Assembly: GCA_027621335.1 (NCBI GenBank)
Contig: JAQCAN010000009.1
Location: 1-22,821, forward strand
Source of the DNA: Bacteroidota bacterium
GTDB lineage: Bacteria; Bacteroidota; Bacteroidia; Flavobacteriales_D; JABDKJ01
Length of the DNA: 22,821 nt
Direction of reading: 5' to 3'
Shown: piece by piece, positions 6,522 to 14,311 of the stretch
Layout of the letters: each line of letters starts with the position of its first letter
How positions within the stretch are numbered: the first letter of the stretch is position 1
The notes under the pieces: model-generated
What the model saw: the letters and a program-made list of their open reading frames with translations, nothing else
Told to the model about the DNA's origin: nothing
The model's database searches: none
Position numbers and translations under genes: made by a program

Positions 6522-9388
6522 TCCTTCTCATTTCGTTTATCGTCCGACAAGTAATAGAGTTCCTTGGCTGGTTTCAAGGGTCTGCGGAACCAAAGAGGTC
6601 TACGGAGGTTATCTGGACCTGGAGCGGGACGCGTCATCTTGAGCCATTCCCGGTAGTTCTCCATGGACTTATTCGTATCCACCACGATATCCCCATACTT
6701 CTCATCAGGCCCCGGCTTCTCTATGCGCACACGTTGGTGCCAGCAATGCATGCCACTGATGGGGTCAGGGTGGACCGCATGGGTGATGTTCTGGTGGACT
6801 CCGCCATCCACCCAGAAAATGCGTTTACTGTCATTATCGGTGCTGTTGAAGGGCTTGATACCTGATTTGGTATTCATCTTATAGATGCCATTGTCCTCCT
6901 TGCTGATGCGCACGGTATTGGTCGACCAGCTGTTGCCTTTGTCCTGTTCACGTTTCCATCGGCCGAGGTGATGGGAGCAGGCCACCACACCGGGTTTCAT
7001 GCCCTGGGTCACCCAGACTTTGTCGATGAAGTACCCTATATCCGTGTTCATCTTGACCAGATCTCCGGTTTTGAAGTCCCATTTCTTGGCATCATCGGGA
7101 TGCATCCATATGGGATTACGGTTACTGATCTCCATGAGCCATTTCGCGCTACCTGAGCGGGTATGGATGAGTGCTGGGAGACGGAAGGTGGGTACCAGCA
7201 CATATTCTCCTTTGCTTTTATCCAAGACCTCCTCATGGATGTGGCTCTTGATGTAGGTCGGAGTAGCGTGCTCAGGCCAGCCCCAGTCCACCATGGTCTG
7301 GCTGAAGAATTCATTCTTCATGGTGGGAGTAGGGAAGCCCTCCCTCGGTTTTCCATCGACCATTACGGCAATGCCAGTTCCGTTCTTAGAGTACACCCCG
7401 GTTTTCTCATTGAATTCAGCACCTTGGAGTTTCTCCTCTGCAATGACCGTCTCATTCTTCTTGTAGGTATGCGCTTCCACTTCGAAGGCACCATACTTCT
7501 TCATGTAATCCAGCTCGGTGAGGCCTTCTTTGGCGGCCGCTGCAGGCAGATTGGGTGTATGCTCGAAGATGTATTGGTAGTACTCATCGATGGTGATCTT
7601 CTCTCCCGGACGATAAGGTGACATGAAGTGTTGTCGGATGCCGAGTGAACCATCCTCATCGATCCTCCAGCTGAGCTCGATCCAGAATTCATCTTCCTCC
7701 CAGACTTCTCCAGGATTGGTCTCATAGGTGAATGTGGTCTCTTTTCCTGCTCTCCGAGCGGCTTCCCTCAAGACAGGTTGTCTGAAAGCGATCCATTTAC
7801 CTGAGTGAGTGGCATAACTGTTCAAGTCATGACGCTCCGCACTGTGGCCCATTGGTAGCACGAAGTCCGCGAAGAAGGCGGTCTCATTCCATGTTGGGGT
7901 CAAGGCGATATGGCAACCGAAGAGGTCTTCACGTTGGAAGGCTTCCATCCATGTGAATCCATCAGGGTAGGTCCATACGGGATTGAACACACGGGAGAAA
8001 TAGGTATCCATATAGCCTCTGCCATCCTTCAGCATGTGAGGAAGCAAGAAGCTCATCTCGAACATGGCGAGCGGATATTCCTTGGGGAAGTGAAGCTCAT
8101 TCCAGAACTTCTGTCCAGGAGGCACCGAGTGGAAGGAAGGCTTGAACTTGCTCCAGCTGTTTGGAGACGTTCCTCCTTTGGTCCCCACGCTTCCGGTGAC
8201 GACTTGGAGGAAATGCAAGGCTCGGGCCACACACCATCCACCAAGGTTCCCACTTCCAGCACTTCGCCAGTTATGGGAGGAGAATCTCTCACCTGCCTCA
8301 CCGATCAGAACCGCCACTTCCTTGATGGTCTCAGCTTTGACACCGGTCTCTTTTTCAGCGAACTCTGGAGTGAACTCTGCATATTCCTCGATGACTTTGG
8401 CTATGAAATTGTCAAAAGTGACCTCCGTTCCGGCATGTCGCTTCTCCATGTATTCCTGCCAGTTGACCCATTTCTCCATGTAGTCCCTGTTATAGAGGCC
8501 TTCTTCGAGGACGATCTTCACCATGGCCAATAGCATGGCCGCCTCACTGCCCGGATAAGTAGGTAACCAGTAGTCTGACATGCTGGCGGTATTGGATAGA
8601 CGTGGGTCCATCGTGGCCAGCTTGGCACCCTTCATCTTTCCTTCGATGATGCGCTGTGCATGGGGATTGAAGTAGTGACCACTTTCCAAGTGGGCCGAGA
8701 TCAATAGGATGAATTTCGCATTGGCATGGTCAGGGCTGGGGCGGTCATGGCCATACCAGATGTTATACCCGAAACGGGCTCCTGAGCTGCATATGTTCGT
8801 GTGGCTGTTATGCCCATCGATACCCCAGGACTGTAGAACCCGATCCGCATAACCTTCATGGCCAGGACGCCCCACGTGATAGGCAATCTCATTGTTGCGT
8901 TTCTCCTTCAAGGCCTTTCTGATCCTTGCAGCTATAGTGTCCAAGGCCTCATCCCATCCCACGCGCTCCCATTCGCCTTCACCTCGCTTTCCCTTGCGCT
9001 TCAAGGGGTATAGGATGCGCTCAGTATCATTGATCTGGTTGATGGTCGCAGGACCTTTGGCACAGTTACGACCACGGCTTCCCGGATGGAAGGGATTTCC
9101 CTCGAACTTCCGGATGGTCCCAGTCTCCTTGTCCACATAGGCAGTGAGTCCACAGGCGCTCTCGCAGTTAAAGCAAGTGGTAGGTACGATGGTGTAGGCC
9201 TTCTTCTCCTTTTTAGGCCATGCTTTGGCTTCGTACTCTTCCCAATGGTCCCACTTTTCCATGGGAGGGAATTTCTCCAAGTCCGTCTCGGTCATCCGGT
9301 CCAAGAGTGGCTCACGTTCTCCATGCAGATTGGGGATGAGTCCCACTTTCTCCGCGATCCTCTCTAATATGGTGTGCTTCTTTGTCAT
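6518..9388 (-). CDS. Cytoplasmic molybdopterin oxidoreductase, SoeA-like (putative sulfite dehydrogenase catalytic subunit)
   Basis: 956-residue DMSO-reductase-family enzyme binding bis-MGD and one [4Fe-4S] cluster. The cluster motif is C72-x2-C75-x3-C79 with C109 in GRNCAKGP. Pterin-binding sequence follows (VGWDEALD near 143-150, SSGARFGYNIW near 201-211, then ISAHLESGHYFNPHAQR and DPRLSNTASM). Cys200 in NICSS is the likely Mo ligand by position. A C-terminal molydopterin dinucleotide-binding domain follows, around residues 690-860. The N-terminus lacks a twin-arginine signal, so the enzyme should stay in the cytoplasm like SoeABC and unlike periplasmic PsrA/PhsA. The partner encoded 20 bp upstream is a ferredoxin/NrfD fusion. 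Neighbouring persulfide dioxygenases that make sulfite favour sulfite oxidation to sulfate. A polysulfide or thiosulfate reductase, or another CISM activity, cannot be excluded. Its stop overlaps the carbonic anhydrase start by 4 bp. Confidence 0.9.
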   Translation of the reverse strand: MTKKHTILERIAEKVGLIPNLHGEREPLLDRMTETDLEKFPPMEKWDHWEEYEAKAWPKKEKKAYTIVPTTCFNCESACGLTAYVDKETGTIRKFEGNPFHPGSRGRNCAKGPATINQINDTERILYPLKRKGKRGEGEWERVGWDEALDTIAARIRKALKEKRNNEIAYHVGRPGHEGYADRVLQSWGIDGHNSHTNICSSGARFGYNIWYGHDRPSPDHANAKFILLISAHLESGHYFNPHAQRIIEGKMKGAKLATMDPRLSNTASMSDYWLPTYPGSEAAMLLAMVKIVLEEGLYNRDYMEKWVNWQEYMEKRHAGTEVTFDNFIAKVIEEYAEFTPEFAEKETGVKAETIKEVAVLIGEAGERFSSHNWRSAGSGNLGGWCVARALHFLQVVTGSVGTKGGTSPNSWSKFKPSFHSVPPGQKFWNELHFPKEYPLAMFEMSFLLPHMLKDGRGYMDTYFSRVFNPVWTYPDGFTWMEAFQREDLFGCHIALTPTWNETAFFADFVLPMGHSAERHDLNSYATHSGKWIAFRQPVLREAARRAGKETTFTYETNPGEVWEEDEFWIELSWRIDEDGSLGIRQHFMSPYRPGEKITIDEYYQYIFEHTPNLPAAAAKEGLTELDYMKKYGAFEVEAHTYKKNETVIAEEKLQGAEFNEKTGVYSKNGTGIAVMVDGKPREGFPTPTMKNEFFSQTMVDWGWPEHATPTYIKSHIHEEVLDKSKGEYVLVPTFRLPALIHTRSGSAKWLMEISNRNPIWMHPDDAKKWDFKTGDLVKMNTDIGYFIDKVWVTQGMKPGVVACSHHLGRWKREQDKGNSWSTNTVRISKEDNGIYKMNTKSGIKPFNSTDNDSKRIFWVDGGVHQNITHAVHPDPISGMHCWHQRVRIEKPGPDEKYGDIVVDTNKSMENYREWLKMTRPAPGPDNLRRPLWFRRPLKPAKELYYLSDDKRNEKE

Positions 9389-9408
9389 GATTCCTGTGCT
9401 TGAAAAGA

Positions 9409-11028
9409 TTAACTGAGTGCGATACGTTGAGGGGCTTCCACCCAGATGTGATTATTGATGTACACTCCCACCAAGGTGAGTATACCTGCTAATGCACATA
9501 GCATGCTGGAGTCTGAGGCCGTGAAGAAAAGGAGCAGCGGAAGGACATTTCCGATCAGGATGGTCCCTATCCAGAACATTGTCTTATAACGCCCTTTCAG
9601 GATCATGTTCACCACCTCTTTGGCGTCCTGGGTCGGATGGGTGATGGATAAGTCCATACCCAAGGTGAAGAGGTTGATGAAGATGGCGATCATTCCCGTT
9701 TTGACCAGGAACTGTTGCCAACTGGGCTCCGTAGTCGTTCCTAAGGTGATGAGAAGGTACACCGCCACACCCGCCATGAAGGAGTGGACGAACATGTGGA
9801 TGGCCATGGTAGGGGATTGCCAGAAGTCACGTCCTTTGGCTTGAGCAAAGAGGAAGGCGGTATAAATCGCCACGATGGAGGCAATGACACCAGCGGCAAT
9901 GAAAGCAGGGTAGATGAGAGCCGTCCATTCGAAGTACATGGCCGCCAGAATGAGGGCCAAAAGTCCACCGTAGATGGTAATGGCATAGCCTCCTTTGACC
10001 AACCATGAGGACCAGTGGGGCCTCAGAAGTACGTAGGCAAACCTGAATGGCTGATCCAGGTCTTTCACCAAAAGGGCTCCAGTCAACGTGAGGAAGACAA
10101 GACCTACAATACTGCCAGCAGCCCATAGGAAGCTGGTGGTCTCTATGCTTCCAGTCAACAAGGCGAGAACAAGAACCAAGATGGCGCCTGCGGAAATCGC
10201 CTTGGTCCAGACATAGGCTGACACTTCCCATCCCCAAAGGATGCCCTTATCGGGTGTGTTATAGACCTCCTTGGTTTGGTCCATGACGACCTGTACCGTC
10301 CTAGGTGCTTTTTGAGTCGGTGGTACTGACTCGGTTTCATGCTTGAATTTGTAGAGTTCTCCAAGGAGATCCACATTCGTATTGGCCAGTTTCTCAGCCT
10401 CTTTGGCAAAGTGCCCCACGCCATGGGATTGAGAACTCCAAAGGGACACATCCAACTTCTCAGAGGCCGCTGGAACCAATGAGGCCTCATCGGCATCGAT
10501 ATAGAAGAGGTTGGGATTGGTTCCTTTTTCAGCTTTACGGGCTGTTACGGGATGGCGGGAGAGGAGCTGGGCGATCTCCGTCTCTGGATTCTCCATGTCC
10601 CCACTGATGATCGCATGCTCGGGACATACATTCACGCAAGCGGGTTCCAATCCCACATCGATACGGTGTGCACAGTAATTGCATTTGGCGGCCGTATGTG
10701 TCTCGGGGTCGATGTATAAGGCATCATATGGACAGGCCTGCATACAGGACTTACAGCCTATGCAACGATCCTTATCGAAGTCCACGATGCCATCCTCTCT
10801 GATGAAGAGCGCCTCAGTGGGACAGATGGTGACACATGGTGCATCCGTGCAATGGTTGCAGCGCATGACGGAGAAGAGCCTCCGTGTATCAGGGAACTCA
10901 CCCTTTTCCACCTGTTTCACCCAGGTGCGATTCACGCCCACAGGGACTTCATGTTCGGCTTTGCAGGCGGTGGTACAGGCATGGCAGCCTATGCACTTCC
11001 TATTGTCTATGACGAATCCGTATTTCAT
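9409..11028 (-). CDS. Fused [4Fe-4S] ferredoxin subunit and NrfD-type membrane anchor (SoeB-SoeC-like)
   Basis: Electron-transfer and quinone-reactive partner of the downstream Mo enzyme. Residues 1-140 hold sixteen cysteines in four groups: C12/15/18/22, C57/60/65/69, C89/92/95/99 and C116/119/131/135. That is enough for four [4Fe-4S] clusters, as in DmsB/PsrB/SoeB. A polar linker spans about 140-265. From about 270 to 535 there are roughly eight hydrophobic segments of the NrfD/PsrC/DmsC type, which exchange electrons with menaquinone. These two parts are normally separate proteins; here they are one 539-residue chain. There is no signal peptide, which places the ferredoxin half in the cytoplasm. 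The ATG overlaps the stop of the SulP gene by 4 bp (11025-11028), and the next gene starts 20 bp after its stop. Confidence 0.92.
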   Translation of the reverse strand: MKYGFVIDNRKCIGCHACTTACKAEHEVPVGVNRTWVKQVEKGEFPDTRRLFSVMRCNHCTDAPCVTICPTEALFIREDGIVDFDKDRCIGCKSCMQACPYDALYIDPETHTAAKCNYCAHRIDVGLEPACVNVCPEHAIISGDMENPETEIAQLLSRHPVTARKAEKGTNPNLFYIDADEASLVPAASEKLDVSLWSSQSHGVGHFAKEAEKLANTNVDLLGELYKFKHETESVPPTQKAPRTVQVVMDQTKEVYNTPDKGILWGWEVSAYVWTKAISAGAILVLVLALLTGSIETTSFLWAAGSIVGLVFLTLTGALLVKDLDQPFRFAYVLLRPHWSSWLVKGGYAITIYGGLLALILAAMYFEWTALIYPAFIAAGVIASIVAIYTAFLFAQAKGRDFWQSPTMAIHMFVHSFMAGVAVYLLITLGTTTEPSWQQFLVKTGMIAIFINLFTLGMDLSITHPTQDAKEVVNMILKGRYKTMFWIGTILIGNVLPLLLFFTASDSSMLCALAGILTLVGVYINNHIWVEAPQRIALS

Positions 11029-12713
11029 ACTGTTTTGAGGGTTTGGTTCTTTAAAGTATCCATGTCTTTGATGGCATTGTCAATGTCCCAGTGAATGCGG
11101 GACTCGGGTATGATGTTCTTGGTCTGATAGGTACTGAACTCATCCCTTAGGGGGCCTTTGACCGAACAGAGATGGACCTCCACACCTTTGGATTCCACTG
11201 ACTTCACCATGAGTTCGAACTGGCGTATGCCAGTGCTGTCAATGTGCCCGACTGCAGTGAAATCCAAGAGGAGGTATTTCACACCTTTCTTGGCCTTCAA
11301 CTCGGTCATCACAGTATTGAAGAAATGCTCCGCATTACCGAAGAAGATGTCATCATCATAGCGTAAGATGAGCAGGTCGTCTTTCTCCTTAGCCTCTTTG
11401 AATCGCTCTACATTCCTATACACGTCATGTTCATGGATTCGGCCGAGCACCGCGTGATGTGGCCTGGAGACTTTGTGCAAGATGAAAAGAAGGGATAGGA
11501 TGACGCCCACCAGAACACCTTTCTGAATGCCCAATAGAAGGGTCAGACTGAAGGTGAGCACCAGAACAATGAAGTCCCTTTTATCGGCCTTGAAGAGGAA
11601 TTTCGCTTCCTTCCAATCGATGAGTCCGAAGACGGCTGAGATGACCACAGCGGCCAACACTGCTTTTGGCAAATGGTAGAACGTAGAGGTGAAGAAGAGC
11701 AAGGTCAAGGCGATGATAAGCCCTGCAATCAATGAGGATATTCCTGTTTTAGCGCCTGCCTGTTCATTGATGGCCGAACGGGTGAAACTACCCGTGTTAG
11801 GGAAACCCTGAAAGAAGGAACCTACCAACTTGGCCAGCCCCAAGCCCAAGAGTTCCTTGTTCGCATCGATGCCATAGTGCTCATGCTTAGCGGCCAAGGT
11901 CTTCGCGATGGCGAGGGATTCTATGAAGCTGATCAAACAGATGACCAAGGCCAATGGAAGAACTTGTTTCACCGCTGCAAAGGAGAAGAACTCCATCTGA
12001 AAGTCGGGCAAGCCGGATGGGATGAAACCGACAGTATCTACTCCCACTTCATCCAGATGAGCAAACTTCACAACCAGGATACCCAGCACCACCGCAATAA
12101 GGGCCCCTGGTAACGAACGGTTCACTTTTTTCAAGACCAAGATGACAACAAGACCGACCAGACCAATGGCCAGCTCGATCCAACTCAGATCAGATATATT
12201 GTTCGCCAAATGCCTCAAGGTGTCTAGAAATCGAGTCGTAGTAGGAATGGTCAGTCCGAAGAGGTACTTCAACTGACTGACTCCGATGATCAGTGCGGCA
12301 GCTGAGGTGAAGCCACTGATGACCGGTTGAGAAAGGAAATTGACCAGGAATCCCATCCGAAAAACGGAGAGCAGCACTTGTATGATCCCAGCGACCATGG
12401 ACGTCAATATGGCCAGATGGATGAACTCGACCGACATAGGTTCAGCCATCTTTGAAAGTCCTGTCAGGACGATGATGGAGACCAAGGCTACGGGTCCAAC
12501 AGAAAGGAAAGGAGAGGAGCCTATGAAGGGGTAGATGAACAGAGGGACCAGAGCGGCATAGAGGCCATAGATCGGAGGTAAACCTGCTAGAAGAGCATAG
12601 GCCATACCTTGGGGGATGAGCATGATAGCCACAGTGAGACCGGCAAAAAGGTCGGAACTGAATTGAGTTCTGACGTATTCTGAAGGATTGGAAAACACCG
12701 CTCTCAGCATCAT
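11025..12713 (-). CDS. SulP-family anion permease with STAS domain
   Basis: Inner-membrane transporter of 562 residues. The N-terminal SulP signature MLIPQGMAYALLAGLPPIYG is followed by about 12-14 hydrophobic segments. The NTGSFTRSAINEQAGAKTG motif lies near residue 310, and a C-terminal STAS domain (about 435-550) includes HIDSTGI, the usual nucleotide/phospho-Ser loop. SulP proteins carry sulfate or bicarbonate, and sequence reading cannot separate these. Sulfate handling fits the sulfite-oxidising operon; bicarbonate fits the carbonic anhydrase at the operon's end. It is the first gene after the predicted operator/promoter at 12822-12866, and is coupled to the ferredoxin/NrfD gene by a 4-bp overlap. 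Two adjacent ATGs (12713 and 12710) could start it. A clear paralogue lies at 18912-20636. Confidence 0.93.
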   Translation of the reverse strand: MMLRAVFSNPSEYVRTQFSSDLFAGLTVAIMLIPQGMAYALLAGLPPIYGLYAALVPLFIYPFIGSSPFLSVGPVALVSIIVLTGLSKMAEPMSVEFIHLAILTSMVAGIIQVLLSVFRMGFLVNFLSQPVISGFTSAAALIIGVSQLKYLFGLTIPTTTRFLDTLRHLANNISDLSWIELAIGLVGLVVILVLKKVNRSLPGALIAVVLGILVVKFAHLDEVGVDTVGFIPSGLPDFQMEFFSFAAVKQVLPLALVICLISFIESLAIAKTLAAKHEHYGIDANKELLGLGLAKLVGSFFQGFPNTGSFTRSAINEQAGAKTGISSLIAGLIIALTLLFFTSTFYHLPKAVLAAVVISAVFGLIDWKEAKFLFKADKRDFIVLVLTFSLTLLLGIQKGVLVGVILSLLFILHKVSRPHHAVLGRIHEHDVYRNVERFKEAKEKDDLLILRYDDDIFFGNAEHFFNTVMTELKAKKGVKYLLLDFTAVGHIDSTGIRQFELMVKSVESKGVEVHLCSVKGPLRDEFSTYQTKNIIPESRIHWDIDNAIKDMDTLKNQTLKTV

Positions 12714-12821
12714 GTCAGTGGCGCTTAGAGTTCATGAATGAAACCGTTCCGACACCAGAAGCACAATTGCTATAGCTTTGTCCGTGAGACATATGATCCG
12801 TTAAGGGGTATTGGTCTGCGA

Positions 12822-12866
12822 CAATGTACTAACAAGACCCCGACTTACTTGGTTACCTGAGTTACA
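12822..12866 (-). promoter_or_regulatory. Predicted promoter with Crp/Fnr-like operator in the SulP/TSUP divergent region
   Basis: On the - strand, TGTAACTCAGGTAACC (12851-12866) sits 33.5 bp (centre to centre) above TACATTG (12822-12828), a one-base-short version of TAnnTTTG. Predicted start is near 12818, giving a SulP leader of about 105 nt. The operator matches the 5905-5920 site at TGTAACTCA-N-GT-N-AC. It also ends 54 bp before the TSUP ATG on the other strand and could act there too. A + strand TAGCTTTG at 12773-12780 matches a -7 box for TSUP but has no visible -33 partner. The rest of the 12714-12920 gap shows nothing else recognisable. Confidence 0.5.
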
Positions 12867-12920
12867 CCATTCTCCACATTGGGCGACATCATTGACATAG
12901 AGGGGCTTGATTTCTTCCTG

Positions 12921-13628
12921 ATGGTCCTGCCAGTGGTGGCCTTCCTGTATGCCAGTGTGGGTCATGGAGGTGCCAGTGGCTACCTGGCTTTGATGTCCCT
13001 TTGGGCTTTCCCTGTCAGCATGATGAAACCCACTGCGCTCATTCTGAATCTATGTGTCGCGGCCCTCTCGTTCATCGCCTACGCAAGGAAAGGGTATTTC
13101 AACTGGAAGCTCTTTCTGGCTTTTGCCAGCTCCTCAGTGCCCTTGGCTTTCCTTGGAGGGAGCATCGAAGTGGATCCGACCTTATACAAACGTATCCTAG
13201 GAGTTCTATTGCTTTTTGCCATCGTTCGGATGATGGGATGGATCGGCAAAGAACCCAAACAGATCCAAGCACTGAATGTCCCCTTGGCCTTACTCATTGG
13301 AGGGGCAATCGGGTTCTTTTCAGGGCTCATTGGAATAGGCGGAGGAATCATCCTCACACCTGTCATCCTGCTCATGGGATGGGGAAGCATGAAGGAGGCA
13401 GCAGCCATTTCAGCCGCCTTCATATGGGTGAACTCCGCTGCAGCCCTGTTCGGGTATTTCCAGACTGGAATCCACGTGGGGGAGAGCATCTATACTTTGG
13501 CCACTCTCGCTTTCGTGGGTGGACTCTTCGGGGCATATTTAGGCAGCACACGGTTCAATGGAACGGTATTGAAGCGTATCTTGGCTCTCGTGCTTCTCAT
13601 TGCGAGCATTAAATTGATGTTGACCTGA
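12921..13628 (+). CDS. TSUP-family (TauE/SafE) permease, possible sulfite exporter
   Basis: Inner-membrane protein of 235 residues with about 7-8 hydrophobic segments. The family repeat appears twice: LYASVGHGGASGYLAL near residues 10-25 and FFSGLIGIGGGIILTPVIL in the second half. TSUP proteins export sulfite, sulfoacetate or related organosulfur anions, or take up sulfate or thiosulfate. In this setting, export of excess sulfite is a reasonable guess. The open frame can be extended to a TTG at 12879, but the ATG at 12921 gives a normal N-terminus directly before the first membrane segment and leaves space after the operator. Its stop overlaps the moaD start by one base (TGATG), so it heads a tauE-moaD-moaE unit, divergent from the SulP operon. 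Confidence 0.88.
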   Translation: MVLPVVAFLYASVGHGGASGYLALMSLWAFPVSMMKPTALILNLCVAALSFIAYARKGYFNWKLFLAFASSSVPLAFLGGSIEVDPTLYKRILGVLLLFAIVRMMGWIGKEPKQIQALNVPLALLIGGAIGFFSGLIGIGGGIILTPVILLMGWGSMKEAAAISAAFIWVNSAAALFGYFQTGIHVGESIYTLATLAFVGGLFGAYLGSTRFNGTVLKRILALVLLIASIKLMLT

Positions 13629-13864
13629 TGGATGTCCTTTGTTTCGGTATCGCCCGCGATCTTACAGGTCATCGTTCGGTCTCCATCGACTCGGATGACA
13701 TCCACACAGTAGCTGACCTTAGGAAGGCATTGGATACCAGTTTTCCTGAACTTGGCCGCCTATCTGTTTACATGATCGCGGTCAATGAGAGCTATGCGCT
13801 GGACAGTGATCAGGTGAAGGAAGGAGATGAGATCGCCATCATTCCACCAGTGAGCGGAGGATGA
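13628..13864 (+). CDS. moaD: Molybdopterin synthase small subunit (sulfur carrier)
   Basis: Ubiquitin-like sulfur carrier of 78 residues ending in V-S-G-G. The terminal Gly-Gly is thiocarboxylated and donates the dithiolene sulfurs of molybdopterin. IPPVSGG is the standard MoaD end, and the length is normal. It overlaps the TSUP stop by one base and the moaE start by four, so the subunits are made in step. The MoeB-type enzyme that activates the C-terminus is not in this window. Confidence 0.95.
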   Translation: MDVLCFGIARDLTGHRSVSIDSDDIHTVADLRKALDTSFPELGRLSVYMIAVNESYALDSDQVKEGDEIAIIPPVSGG

Positions 13865-14286
13865 ATAAACACCTACATATCCATATCTCAGACCATAAGC
13901 TTTCCATTGATGAAGCCTATGCTTCCGTGCTGGATGAGTCCTGTGGGGGCAACTGCTTGTTCATCGGGACGGCCCGCAACCACAATAAGGGCGAGAGGGT
14001 CACTCATCTGGATTTCGAGACCTATGAGTCCATGGCAATCAAGGAGTTAGAGAAGATTGCTCAACGGTGCCTAGAGCAGTTCGACATCAAGAAGCTCCGC
14101 ATCGACCACCGAAAAGGAGAAGTAGGTCTGACGGACATTGCAGTCATCATAGCGGTATCAGCCACACATCGGAAAGCGGCCTTCGAGGCCTGTGAATATG
14201 CTATCGATGAATTGAAGAAGAGTGTCCCGATCTGGAAGAAGGAATACCTGGAATCAGGAGCCCACTGGGTCTCCGACCGCCCTTGA
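13861..14286 (+). CDS. moaE: Molybdopterin synthase large subunit
   Basis: Catalytic subunit that uses MoaD thiocarboxylate to convert cyclic pyranopterin phosphate to molybdopterin. Over 141 residues the family landmarks are visible: FIGTARNHN near 35-43, ATHRKAAFEA near 101-110, and the C-terminal VPIWKKEY...HWV with the two lysines that serve the active site. The ATG overlaps the moaD stop (ATGA). It converges on the haem lipoprotein gene with only 5 bp between stops, over a shared hairpin at 14289-14311. Confidence 0.95.
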   Translation: MNKHLHIHISDHKLSIDEAYASVLDESCGGNCLFIGTARNHNKGERVTHLDFETYESMAIKELEKIAQRCLEQFDIKKLRIDHRKGEVGLTDIAVIIAVSATHRKAAFEACEYAIDELKKSVPIWKKEYLESGAHWVSDRP

Positions 14287-14288
14287 TA

Positions 14289-14311
14289 CCATCACCTCGA
14301 TTCTGTGATGG
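14289..14311. terminator. Possible bidirectional terminator between moaE and the haem lipoprotein gene
   Basis: Inverted repeat CCATCAC (14289-14295) / GTGATGG (14305-14311) with a 9-nt loop, followed on the + strand by ACATTTTGTTG. It overlaps the last codons of the convergent gene. The stem is short and the T-tract weak, so this is a tentative call. Confidence 0.4.

Noticed and set aside
6518..9388. Assignment as periplasmic polysulfide/thiosulfate reductase (PsrA/PhsA)
   Set aside because: The N-terminus lacks a twin-arginine signal and neighbouring enzymes generate sulfite in the cytoplasm. Kept only as an alternative activity.
12773..12780. TAGCTTTG on the + strand, a perfect TAnnTTTG match upstream of the TSUP-moaD-moaE unit
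   Set aside because: No TTG/TTTG-type -33 element lies at the proper distance and the leader would be long, so it is not listed as a separate promoter.
12879..12920. N-terminal extension of the TSUP protein from a TTG codon
   Set aside because: The extension is polar and acidic and reaches almost to the operator. The ATG at 12921 gives a normal membrane-protein start.
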